Assembly (NCBI GenBank): GCA_017744935.1
Contig: JAGIAI010000006.1
Span: forward strand, 1 to 64,000
Origin: Variovorax sp.
Lineage (GTDB): Bacteria > Pseudomonadota > Gammaproteobacteria > Burkholderiales > Burkholderiaceae_C
Direction of reading: 5' to 3'
Length of the DNA stretch: 64,000 nt
Positions 11,206-21,200 of the stretch are shown piece after piece. Under the pieces are notes generated by a model. The model saw nothing but the letters and a program-made list of their open reading frames with translations. It did not search any database and was not told where the DNA came from. The position numbers and the translations under genes are program-made. Each line of letters begins with the position of its first letter. The first letter of the stretch is position 1.

Positions 11206-12318
11206 ATGAGTTTCACACCCTCCCGCCTCGCCCTGTGCGCCATCAGCCTCGGCTTGGCCGCTTGCAGCACCCCCCAGGACGACAACCTCCGCTACCAGAG
11301 CACCAACAAGGCCAAGGCCAGCTCGCTGGCCACGCCGCCCGATGTCATGCAGCTCATGAGCACCCAGGGCGGCATCGCCTCGCCCCGGGTTGCTTCCGCC
11401 AGCGACTATCACGCCGCGGGACCGCAGACGATTGCACCTTCCAACGCACCCGATGCGATCGGCGACGTCCGCATGGAAAGCGAGGGCCGGCACCGCTGGC
11501 TCGTGGTCGGCCGCACGCCGGAGCAGCTGTGGGAGCCGATGCGCAAGTTCTGGCAGGACAACGGCTTCGTGCTCGAAATCGACCAACCGGAGCGGCGCAT
11601 CATGGAGACCGACTGGGCAGAAAGCCATGCCAAGGTCTCTACGGGTCTCGTCCGCGATGCGGTCGCCTCTCTCGCTTCGACGCCCGAGTTGTCGCAAGGC
11701 ACGGCGGAGATGGACCGATTCCGAACCCGGCTGGAACAGATCCCGGGAGGCGGCACGGAAATCTACGTCAGCCACCGCGGGCTGCGCGAGGTCGCCGACA
11801 CATCGCGCGATGCCCACACCGCCTGGCTCGCACAGCCGGCCGATGCCGAACTCGAGGCCGAATGGCTGCGCCGCATGATGGCCCGCCTTGGCGAAGTTCC
11901 TGGCGCCGCCACAACCACCGCGGCACAAGCCCCCGTCGCGCCGAAACGGGGCCCGCAGATCGTCGATCCTAAGGGCCAGCCGACGCTACAACTGGCCGAG
12001 AACTTCGACCTCGCCTGGCGGCACGTCGGCCTCGCGCTGGACCGCACCGGCTTCACGGTCGAAGACCGCAACCGCAGCGAAGGCACTTACTTCGTCCGCT
12101 ACGTGCCGCCGAACCTCAATGGCAAGGAGCCGGGCGCCTTCGCGAAGCTGGTCGACTTCGTTCATCCAGGCCCGGTGGCCGCGCCGCTCAAACTCGGCAT
12201 CCAGGTGCGAAGCGACAACGAAACCAGTACGGTGACCGTGGTCGGCCGCGCCGATGCCACGGTGGCACCTGCCGATGCGTTGCGCATCGTGCAGGTGATC
12301 GCGGCGGATCTTCAGTAA
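11206..12318 (+). CDS. bamC: outer-membrane assembly lipoprotein BamC
   Basis: A 370-residue lipoprotein with a signal peptide ending in the lipobox LAAC (Cys about residue 20), followed by an unstructured stretch and two BamC helix-grip domains. Family signatures are GDVRMESEGRHRWLVV near residue 86, METDWAE near 127 and GGTEIYVSHRGL near 183. BamC is an accessory part of the BAM complex inserting outer-membrane beta-barrels. The start at 11206 is chosen to give a proper lipoprotein signal. It converges on a bamA-like gene with a gap of only 7 bp. In many Burkholderiales bamC follows dapA; dapA is not here, so this may be an extra copy. Confidence 0.88.
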   Translation: MSFTPSRLALCAISLGLAACSTPQDDNLRYQSTNKAKASSLATPPDVMQLMSTQGGIASPRVASASDYHAAGPQTIAPSNAPDAIGDVRMESEGRHRWLVVGRTPEQLWEPMRKFWQDNGFVLEIDQPERRIMETDWAESHAKVSTGLVRDAVASLASTPELSQGTAEMDRFRTRLEQIPGGGTEIYVSHRGLREVADTSRDAHTAWLAQPADAELEAEWLRRMMARLGEVPGAATTTAAQAPVAPKRGPQIVDPKGQPTLQLAENFDLAWRHVGLALDRTGFTVEDRNRSEGTYFVRYVPPNLNGKEPGAFAKLVDFVHPGPVAAPLKLGIQVRSDNETSTVTVVGRADATVAPADALRIVQVIAADLQ

Positions 12319-12325
12319 GGCCGCA

Positions 12326-14713
12326 TCAGAACGACGTGCCGATCTGGAACTGGATGCGCTGCAGGCGGTCGGCCGCGATGCCGTTCGCCTCGTCCAGCTT
12401 CTGATAAGTGATCGGCAGCGCATACGCAAGCCGCAGCGGACCCAGCGGCGAGATCCAGCTGATGCCGATGCCTGCCGACGAGCGCAGCTTGTTCTGCGCA
12501 GTCCACTGCGCATCGGTCATCGACGCTGTGCGATCGGAGAACACATTGCCCGCATCGAAGAAGCCATAGAGCCGCAGCGAGCGATCGTTGCCTGCACCCG
12601 GGAATGGCGTGCTGAGCTCCATGTTGAAGATGGCCTTCTTCGTGCCGCCGAGCGCCCCACCCGTGACCGCGTCCGTCGGGCCGAGCGAGTTCTGCTCGAA
12701 GCCACGAATCGATCCGAGACCGCCGGCGTAGAAGTTCTTGAAGATTGGGAACGTCGTGTTGCCGTACGGCGTGGCATAGCCCAGCTGTCCGTTGAAAGAC
12801 AGCGTGTATTGCTTCGACAGCGGCACGTACTGCTGGTAGCTGTACTGGCTCTTCAGGTAGCGCAGTTCGGAGCCGACGCCCACTTCGAGGTTGGCCGACT
12901 GCAGCCGCCCGCGCGTCGGCACCAGCGCGCTGTCGCGGTCGTCGCGCGACCAGCCGATGGTGAACGGCACGCCGATCACGTTACCTTTCGCACAGACCAC
13001 GCTCGGCACCGTGCCTGAGCACTGGAAGTAGTCGAGGTAGGCCTGCGGCGTCGCGGTGTAGACGTACGAGCCATCGACGAGCGTGTAGGTGCCGTTGGTG
13101 CCGGGCGAGAAGCTGTAGCGCTCCAGGCCCAGCCCGAAGTACACCGTGTTCAACTCGTTGAAGGGCACGCCGAAGCGGATCGCGCCACCGTCGTTCGTGA
13201 GCTTGTAGTTGCCGTCGGCCGAGTAGTAGGGCCGCGTGGTCGTGTGATAGAGGCTCAGGGTCCGTGAGATGCCGTCTTTGGTGAAGTACGGATCGGTCGC
13301 AGTCAGCGAGATCGACTTGTTGTACGAGCTCGTATTGACCTGCAGCCCGAGGTAGTTGCCCGAGCCGAAGAGGTTCTCCTGCGTGATGCCGAAGGTCAGC
13401 GAGACCTTGTCGGTCGTCGAATAGCCGGCCCCGAGCTGCAGGCTGCCCGTGGGTTTTTCTTTCACGGTGACCAGCACATCGACCTGATCGGGCGCGCCGG
13501 ACACCTCCTGCGTCTGCACGTCGACGTCGCTGAAGTAGCCCAGCCGGTCCACACGATCGCGCGAGAGCTTGATCTTGTCACCGTCATACCAGGACGCCTC
13601 GAACTGCCGGAACTCGCGGCGGATGACTTCGTCGCGCGTGCGGTCGTTGCCGGACACGACCACGCGCCGCACGGACACGCGGCGCGACGGCTCGGACTTC
13701 AGCGTGAGGCTCACCCGACCGTGCTCCCGATCGATCTCCGGCACCGGCTGCACCTGCGCGAACGCATAGCCGAAGCTGCCGAAGTAGTCGGCGAATGCCT
13801 TCACGGTCGCATTGACGTCCTCGGCGTTGTACGGCTCGCCGGCACGAATCTGCACGAGCGACTTGAACTCGTCATCGCGCCCGAAGTAGTTGCCCGCCAG
13901 CTTCACGCCCGACACGACGAACTTCTCGCCCTCGGTGACGTTGACCGTGATGCTCAGGTCCTGACGGTCCGGTGAGATCGCCACCTGCGTGGAGTCGATG
14001 TTGAACTCGAGATAGCCGCGCGTGAGGTAGTAGGAGCGCAGGGTTTCAAGGTCCGCGTTGAGCTTGGCGCGCGAATACTGGTTCGACTTGGTGTACCAGC
14101 TCAGCATCGTGCCGCTATCCTGGTCGAACAGGTTCAGGAGCGTCTTCTCGCTGAAAGCCTTGTTGCCCACGATGCGCACTTCGCGAATGTGCGCCACCTC
14201 GCCTTCGGTCACCGTGAACGTGAGGTTCACGCGATTGCGCTCGATGGGCGTGACGGTGGTGACGATCTGCGCGTTGTAGAGACTGCGGCTCACATACTGC
14301 CGTTTGAACTCTTGCTCGGCACGGTTCGCGAGCGCCTTGTCGAAGGGCCGCCCGTCGGCAAGCCCCACCTCGCGCAGCGCCTTGACCAGGGCTGCCTTGT
14401 CGAATTCCTTCGCGCCGACGAAGTCGACGTCGGCCACCGTGGGGCGTTCTTCGACAATCACGACGAGCACGTTGTTGACGACATCGATGCGGGCGTCCTT
14501 GAACAGCCCCAGATCGAAGAGCGCGCGGATGGCGCTCGCGCCGGTCTCGTCGGTGTAGGTGTCGCCGACATGCACCGGCAGCGTCGCGAAGATCGTGCCG
14601 ACCTCGACACGCTGAAGGCCTTCGACGCGAATGTCCTCGACGGTGAATGGTTCGATGGCCCAGGTCGTCGATGCAAGGAGCGTCGACGCCAGCGCCAGGA
14701 TGGCGCGCCTCAT
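12326..14713 (-). CDS. bamA: BamA/Omp85-family outer-membrane assembly factor, probably a paralogue
   Basis: A 795-residue protein with a signal peptide (ending TTWA, residue about 20), five POTRA domains (about residues 22-420) and a C-terminal beta-barrel ending in Phe (QFQIGTSF). The lid-lock motif appears as GLGSIRGFEQ near residue 655. The opening PFTVEDIRVEGLQRVEVGTI is close to housekeeping BamA. The canonical gene is normally between rseP and ompH/lpxD; none of these flank this copy, so it is likely a second BamA. The ATG at 14713 was chosen for the signal peptide; 42 further upstream codons are open but not protein-like. Confidence 0.9.
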   Translation of the reverse strand: MRRAILALASTLLASTTWAIEPFTVEDIRVEGLQRVEVGTIFATLPVHVGDTYTDETGASAIRALFDLGLFKDARIDVVNNVLVVIVEERPTVADVDFVGAKEFDKAALVKALREVGLADGRPFDKALANRAEQEFKRQYVSRSLYNAQIVTTVTPIERNRVNLTFTVTEGEVAHIREVRIVGNKAFSEKTLLNLFDQDSGTMLSWYTKSNQYSRAKLNADLETLRSYYLTRGYLEFNIDSTQVAISPDRQDLSITVNVTEGEKFVVSGVKLAGNYFGRDDEFKSLVQIRAGEPYNAEDVNATVKAFADYFGSFGYAFAQVQPVPEIDREHGRVSLTLKSEPSRRVSVRRVVVSGNDRTRDEVIRREFRQFEASWYDGDKIKLSRDRVDRLGYFSDVDVQTQEVSGAPDQVDVLVTVKEKPTGSLQLGAGYSTTDKVSLTFGITQENLFGSGNYLGLQVNTSSYNKSISLTATDPYFTKDGISRTLSLYHTTTRPYYSADGNYKLTNDGGAIRFGVPFNELNTVYFGLGLERYSFSPGTNGTYTLVDGSYVYTATPQAYLDYFQCSGTVPSVVCAKGNVIGVPFTIGWSRDDRDSALVPTRGRLQSANLEVGVGSELRYLKSQYSYQQYVPLSKQYTLSFNGQLGYATPYGNTTFPIFKNFYAGGLGSIRGFEQNSLGPTDAVTGGALGGTKKAIFNMELSTPFPGAGNDRSLRLYGFFDAGNVFSDRTASMTDAQWTAQNKLRSSAGIGISWISPLGPLRLAYALPITYQKLDEANGIAADRLQRIQFQIGTSF

Positions 14714-14903
14714 TCGTCGGCGGCTTCCAGGGCTTGTGGGGAATGAAAGGCGAGATGCGGGCGGGGCCCGCCGTACGAAACAGAAGATGCGTGCATCCCG
14801 AGAATGCTGCGCGTCAATCTGGGAAGGATTGGGGAGCACGCTCCCCGATTTGTCCTCTTTCGCTCACTAGACTCGCGACTCGTTTTCCGCCAAGCCAACC
14901 CCC

Positions 14904-15359
14904 ATGAGCCCTGTCGCAGACAAGATCAAACGCGCACGATGCGCCGTCGACAACGTGATGCTGGAACTGTTCGATGCGCAGATCGTCGAAGGCGCGCGTC
15001 ACTCGCGCCTCGTGGGCATCGCAAGCGATCGCACCGAGCGCAGCCTTGTTGCGGCGCGTTCGATCGCCGCCGGGCAGCGGACGGATGCCGGGCTGCACAT
15101 GTGTCTGGCCGTTGCATCCGCAGCGCTGGAGGTCAGCCGAACGCTGCTCGACAGAACGGAACACGCGAACATCGACGACGACGAACGCATGCTGCAGCAC
15201 TGCGCGCAGGACGCCGCACTCGTGGTCGAGGCGGCCCTGCGCGCCCGCGCGATCCTTTCCGATCGCTCGCCGGTTCGTCAGAAGCGATCCGCGAGGCCCA
15301 TCGCCGGATCGCTCACCGAGTGCCTGCCGGTTTCCACGCGGCCCGCGAAACGGCGATAG
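14904..15359 (+). CDS. hypothetical protein
   Basis: A 151-residue frame with strong third-position GC, consistent with a real gene in this genome. The predicted protein is mostly helical, without signal peptide, membrane segment or recognised motif. It is Ala/Arg rich with alternating acidic stretches (HANIDDDERMLQHCAQDAALVVEAAL), and its tail is basic. The last 82 bases overlap the 3' end of the convergent phospholipase gene, so either the tail is real overlap or the gene ends are loosely constrained. It is divergent from bamA across 190 bp. Function unknown. Confidence 0.5.
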   Translation: MSPVADKIKRARCAVDNVMLELFDAQIVEGARHSRLVGIASDRTERSLVAARSIAAGQRTDAGLHMCLAVASAALEVSRTLLDRTEHANIDDDERMLQHCAQDAALVVEAALRARAILSDRSPVRQKRSARPIAGSLTECLPVSTRPAKRR

Positions 15360-17680
15360 AAGCTCGGGTCGACGTCGCAGGTGACGACGAAGTCGTACCA
15401 GTTGCCGCTGTCGTCGAGGCTCCAGCGCACGCTCGCGTCGTCGCCGCCCTTGGCGCGCAGCGTCCACGAACCGTCACGGTTGCTCGCAATGGCAGCGTTG
15501 CCGTCGCGGTGGTCGTCGTGGTCGTTGTTGCCCTTGCCGTTGCCCCAACCGCTGTGGTTGCCGTTGTCGTGATGGTCATCCTTGCCGGCAGCGCCGAGGC
15601 CGTCCGGGCGCGGATACGCGCCGTTCGAGCGCACCGTGAAGACGCAGTCGCGACGGCCATCGTTGCGCACCTGCAGGTGGATGTCACCGCGGCGGCGGTC
15701 ATAGCCCACACGAATCTCCGGCACCGCTGCGCCATTGCTACGCAATTTGTTCATGTCGCCCTTGAACTGGCGGTGGAAGCCATTCGGGCCCAGCACCCAC
15801 AGGTCGTACAGGCCCGCGTTGTCGCTCATCGCGGCCCAGTAGTCGCTGAGTTGCTTGCCCGGCTCGACCACGTAGCGGCGCGGCAGACGGTCCGACAGGT
15901 GCAGCTTGTCGTAGACGTGGAACACGGCAGCAGCGCGCCCGCTGTTCGCGAACAGCAGCTGCACGCGGCCGTTGAGCAGATCTGCACGCGCGCTCGTGTG
16001 CAACTCGTACGGCAGCGCGCGCGATGGACGCACGCCGGTGGCCTGTACCGGAAGCACGAGGTCGGTGGTCGGATTGATCTTGGGCAGCGCCTGCTGCGCC
16101 AGCGTCAGTGCATCGGCCTCGTCCTTGGTCTTGCGGCCGGCCAGCGTGGGCAGCGGCTCGTCGTTGGGGTGTTCGAAGTTGAAGGCGCTGGTGAGATCGC
16201 TGCATACCGCGCGGCGGTGTGCGCCGATCTGAGGCTCGGCCACGCCAAAGACTTTCTCGAGGAAGAGCAGCGTCGAGGTGTGGTCGCTGACCTGCGAGTT
16301 GACCCAGCCGCCACGGCTCCACGGCGATACCACCCACAGCGGCACGCGCGGACCGGGGCCGTAGGGGAGACCATCGATCGCGGGCTGGCTCGTGGTTGCC
16401 GGTGCGTAGTTGTGGTACTCCACAGCGGTATCCGCATCGGAGAGCGTGCTGGCGCCGGCCAACGTGCCGTCCGCATTGCGCGAAGGCACCGCGGGCGACG
16501 GCAGGTGATCGAAGAAGCCGTCGTTCTCGTCGAAGTTGATCAGGAGTACCGTCTTGCTCCAGACCTCCGGGTTGGCGGTGAGCGCATCCAACACCTGCTG
16601 CACATACCAGCCGCCCTTGGCCGGGCTCGACGGTCCGGGGTGCTCGCTGTACGCGGAAGGCGCGATGATCCACGACACCGCCGGCAGCTTGCCGTTCTGG
16701 ATGTCGTCGCGGAAGGTTTCGAGGAAGCCGTACGGCATCGTGTTGTGGAAGCCCTTTGCGAGCGGGCTCAGCGCATCGTCCACCACCGGGTCATAGAACG
16801 GACCCGCGGCGGTCACCGGCTGCGTGATGTCGGTCGAGGCGACGTAGATCGGGCGACGCGATTCCGGCATCTGCTCGATCGCGGCGCGCCAGTGGCGGAA
16901 GCCCATCATCTCGTTGCAGCCGTAGTTGTCGATCAGGCTCTGATAGACCTTCCACTTCACGCCGGCCTTTTCGAGACGGTCGGCATAGGTGGTCCAGGTC
17001 CAGCCCTGCGTGGACGGGCCGATGTCGTTGCCGCCATTGAACTGGTTGTTCAGCGCCGCGACATTCACCTTGGTTCCATCGACGGGACTGACGCCGTTCG
17101 GGCCGTTGGTGCCGCTCCAGTAGAAGAGCCGGTTCGCGATCGTGCCGGTGTGCATGCCGCAGTGGTAGTGGTCGCACAGCGTGAAGGCATCGGCCAGCGC
17201 GCGCTGGAAAGGCACTTCGGCGTTCTCGTAGTAGCCCAGCGAGAGAAGGTTCTTCGCATCGGGCCACTTGTCCATGCGGCCATGGTCCCACGCGGCCTGC
17301 GAGTCGACCCAGGTGTGCGGCGTGCTGCCTGCGCGCTGCGCGTTGCCCTTGCTCGCGTCGAGATGGTAGGGAACGTAGGTGGCCGTCGGCGTGACCTTGG
17401 TGTAGGTTTGATAGAAAACGTTCTTGCCGTTCGAGGTCGGGACCGCGAAGCGATCACCGAATCCGCGCACACCCTTGAAGGTTCCGAAGTAACTGTCGAA
17501 CGAACGGTTCTCCTGCATCAGCAACACGACGTGCTTCACGTCCTTGACAGTGCCCGTCTCGTGATGCGCGGGGATCGCGAGTGCACGTCGGATGCTCGGA
17601 GGAAACGCTGCCAGAGTGGCTGCGGCAATGCCGGAGGTTGCGGTGCTTTGAAGAAATTTTCGGCGAGAGTTGTTGGTCAT
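15278..17680 (-). CDS. plcN: phosphocholine-type phospholipase C, Tat-exported
   Basis: An 800-residue enzyme of the PlcH/PlcN phosphoesterase family, which hydrolyses phosphatidylcholine-type lipids to diacylglycerol and phosphorylated headgroup. The start at 17680 gives a twin-arginine signal (NNSRRKFLQST) and a hydrophobic stretch. The catalytic N-terminal hallmark ENRSFDSYFG is at residues 57-66, followed by DHYHCGMHTGT; the C-terminal third forms the two repeated beta domains of the family. A His/Asp/Asn/Gly-rich low-complexity insert lies near residue 715, with codons resembling a microsatellite. It likely scavenges phosphate or choline. It stands alone; family PLCs are often phosphate-regulated, but I see no convincing Pho box. 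Confidence 0.92.
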   Translation of the reverse strand: MTNNSRRKFLQSTATSGIAAATLAAFPPSIRRALAIPAHHETGTVKDVKHVVLLMQENRSFDSYFGTFKGVRGFGDRFAVPTSNGKNVFYQTYTKVTPTATYVPYHLDASKGNAQRAGSTPHTWVDSQAAWDHGRMDKWPDAKNLLSLGYYENAEVPFQRALADAFTLCDHYHCGMHTGTIANRLFYWSGTNGPNGVSPVDGTKVNVAALNNQFNGGNDIGPSTQGWTWTTYADRLEKAGVKWKVYQSLIDNYGCNEMMGFRHWRAAIEQMPESRRPIYVASTDITQPVTAAGPFYDPVVDDALSPLAKGFHNTMPYGFLETFRDDIQNGKLPAVSWIIAPSAYSEHPGPSSPAKGGWYVQQVLDALTANPEVWSKTVLLINFDENDGFFDHLPSPAVPSRNADGTLAGASTLSDADTAVEYHNYAPATTSQPAIDGLPYGPGPRVPLWVVSPWSRGGWVNSQVSDHTSTLLFLEKVFGVAEPQIGAHRRAVCSDLTSAFNFEHPNDEPLPTLAGRKTKDEADALTLAQQALPKINPTTDLVLPVQATGVRPSRALPYELHTSARADLLNGRVQLLFANSGRAAAVFHVYDKLHLSDRLPRRYVVEPGKQLSDYWAAMSDNAGLYDLWVLGPNGFHRQFKGDMNKLRSNGAAVPEIRVGYDRRRGDIHLQVRNDGRRDCVFTVRSNGAYPRPDGLGAAGKDDHHDNGNHSGWGNGKGNNDHDDHRDGNAAIASNRDGSWTLRAKGGDDASVRWSLDDSGNWYDFVVTCDVDPSFYRRFAGRVETGRHSVSDPAMGLADRF

Positions 17681-17827
17681 GCTTTTTTCTGCTCGTTGAA
17701 AAAGATGGGGCGCGTTGCGCGCGTGAGGTGCGTCGTGGAGGACGCGGCGCAAGGCTAGATGGAGCGCGTGTCATCGGCATGACGACAACCCGCGCGCGGC
17801 AGTAGCAACCCCGGGGCGCAACGACAC

Positions 17828-18199
17828 TCAGGGCGAGACCCAGCGCAACACCGCCTCCGCCGAATCCTCCGGATTCGTGTTGAAGCAAATCGCCGCCTGC
17901 GGCGCCAAGCGATGCGCGAGATTGAGCAGCTTCTCGAACAGCATCAGGCGATCTTCATCGCGCAGGCCTGCGCCGAACATCACGCAGTCGAAGCCGTGCG
18001 AGCGCAGCAAGCGTTCGACTTCAGCTTCGGCCGTGTCCCCGGCATCGACGAGACAACTTTCGACTTCGAATCCAAGCGCACGTATCTGATCGATCTGCTG
18101 TTCGATGAATGCGCGAACGAGTTCCGGCGTGAAGTTGCCCATCCGCGCGGAATCGACGAATGCCGGGTCGAGGCCCAGCGCGAGAACACGTTTCTTCAT
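17828..18199 (-). CDS. conserved-looking hypothetical protein
   Basis: A small protein of 123 residues from the ATG at 18199 (128 if a TTG at 18214 is used). It begins KKRVLALGLDP, has alternating beta-strands and helices (VESCLVDAG, FDCVMFGAG, QAAICFNTN) and looks like a small Rossmann-like or receiver-like alpha/beta fold. No catalytic motif is recognised. It lies between katG and the phospholipase gene on the same strand, 78 bp downstream of katG and 147 bp before the phospholipase gene, so it could be co-transcribed with katG. Confidence 0.65.
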   Translation of the reverse strand: MKKRVLALGLDPAFVDSARMGNFTPELVRAFIEQQIDQIRALGFEVESCLVDAGDTAEAEVERLLRSHGFDCVMFGAGLRDEDRLMLFEKLLNLAHRLAPQAAICFNTNPEDSAEAVLRWVSP

Positions 18200-18277
18200 G
18201 ACGACGGCTCGCAAAAAGAATCAGGCGGACCGGCGTGAACCGGCCCGCCCGAACGACGGATCAACGGACGAAGCGAC

Positions 18278-20626
<2,349 letters not shown>

Positions 20627-20674
20627 CTATGGCGACGATAGCGAGCGTTGACGGTAAGCTCGTGATGTGCTTGC

Positions 20675-21127
20675 CTACCTCTGGGTGCGCCGCACGCGCG
20701 GGAAGAACCAGTTGCGGCTCGGCTTCGTCCAGAGGAGCGCGACGCCGATCAGGCACAGCACCGCCTCGACGCCCTCGAACAGCAAGTCACCCTCGGCGAC
20801 CGGTTGGTCGATCCCGCCGGTGACGAGGTCGAGGAGATTCGGCAACTCCAGCACCACCAGCAGCACGCTCAGCAGGATGGCCGCCCACCGCGCCCGCCCG
20901 ACCACCTGCCAGAGCAGGTAGGCCACCACCAGCATGATCGCGGCCACGACCATCAGCCCGTAGACCTGGCCGTCGCCGGGCAGGTCGTTCAGCGCAATGA
21001 GCCAGGAGACGAGGTCGACGGCAAGCGCAAGAGACAAAAGGACGACCGCCACGAAGACGGTCGTCGGTTTGCGGGGATAGTCAACACTGGCCACCGGCCC
21101 TCCATCGGAAATTGGGAAGGGCTCCAT
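20675..21127 (-). CDS. small integral membrane protein, function unknown
   Basis: A 150-residue protein from the ATG at 21127 with four hydrophobic helices (FVAVVLLSLALAVDLVSWLI, LMVVAAIMLVVAYLLW, AILLSVLLVVLELPNLL and LLFEGVEAVLCLIGVALLW) and a basic C-terminus (FFPRVRRTQR). The topology resembles small uncharacterised membrane proteins of Proteobacteria. It lies between the P450 and katG genes on the same strand, with 73 bp upstream and 126 bp downstream without a gene. No function can be assigned. Confidence 0.7.
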   Translation of the reverse strand: MEPFPISDGGPVASVDYPRKPTTVFVAVVLLSLALAVDLVSWLIALNDLPGDGQVYGLMVVAAIMLVVAYLLWQVVGRARWAAILLSVLLVVLELPNLLDLVTGGIDQPVAEGDLLFEGVEAVLCLIGVALLWTKPSRNWFFPRVRRTQR

Positions 21128-21200
21128 TTTCTCGCCAGCATCTGCCTGATTCCTGACAAGCCTGTGACGCCGGCCCCGGCCGCGCTGGTCCGGGCAGGCT

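Noticed and set aside
12319..12325. Shared terminator between bamC and bamA
   Set aside because: Only 7 bp lie between the stops and no hairpin is visible there.
14814..15467. Minus-strand 217-codon frame downstream of the phospholipase gene
   Set aside because: Arg/Gly-rich shadow; the plus-strand 151-codon frame has better codon bias, though it is itself only moderately supported.
17769..17783. TGTCAT-like element upstream of the phospholipase, possible Pho box
   Set aside because: The arrangement is inverted (GTCAT-N4-ATGAC), not the direct repeats of a Pho box; phosphate control cannot be claimed.
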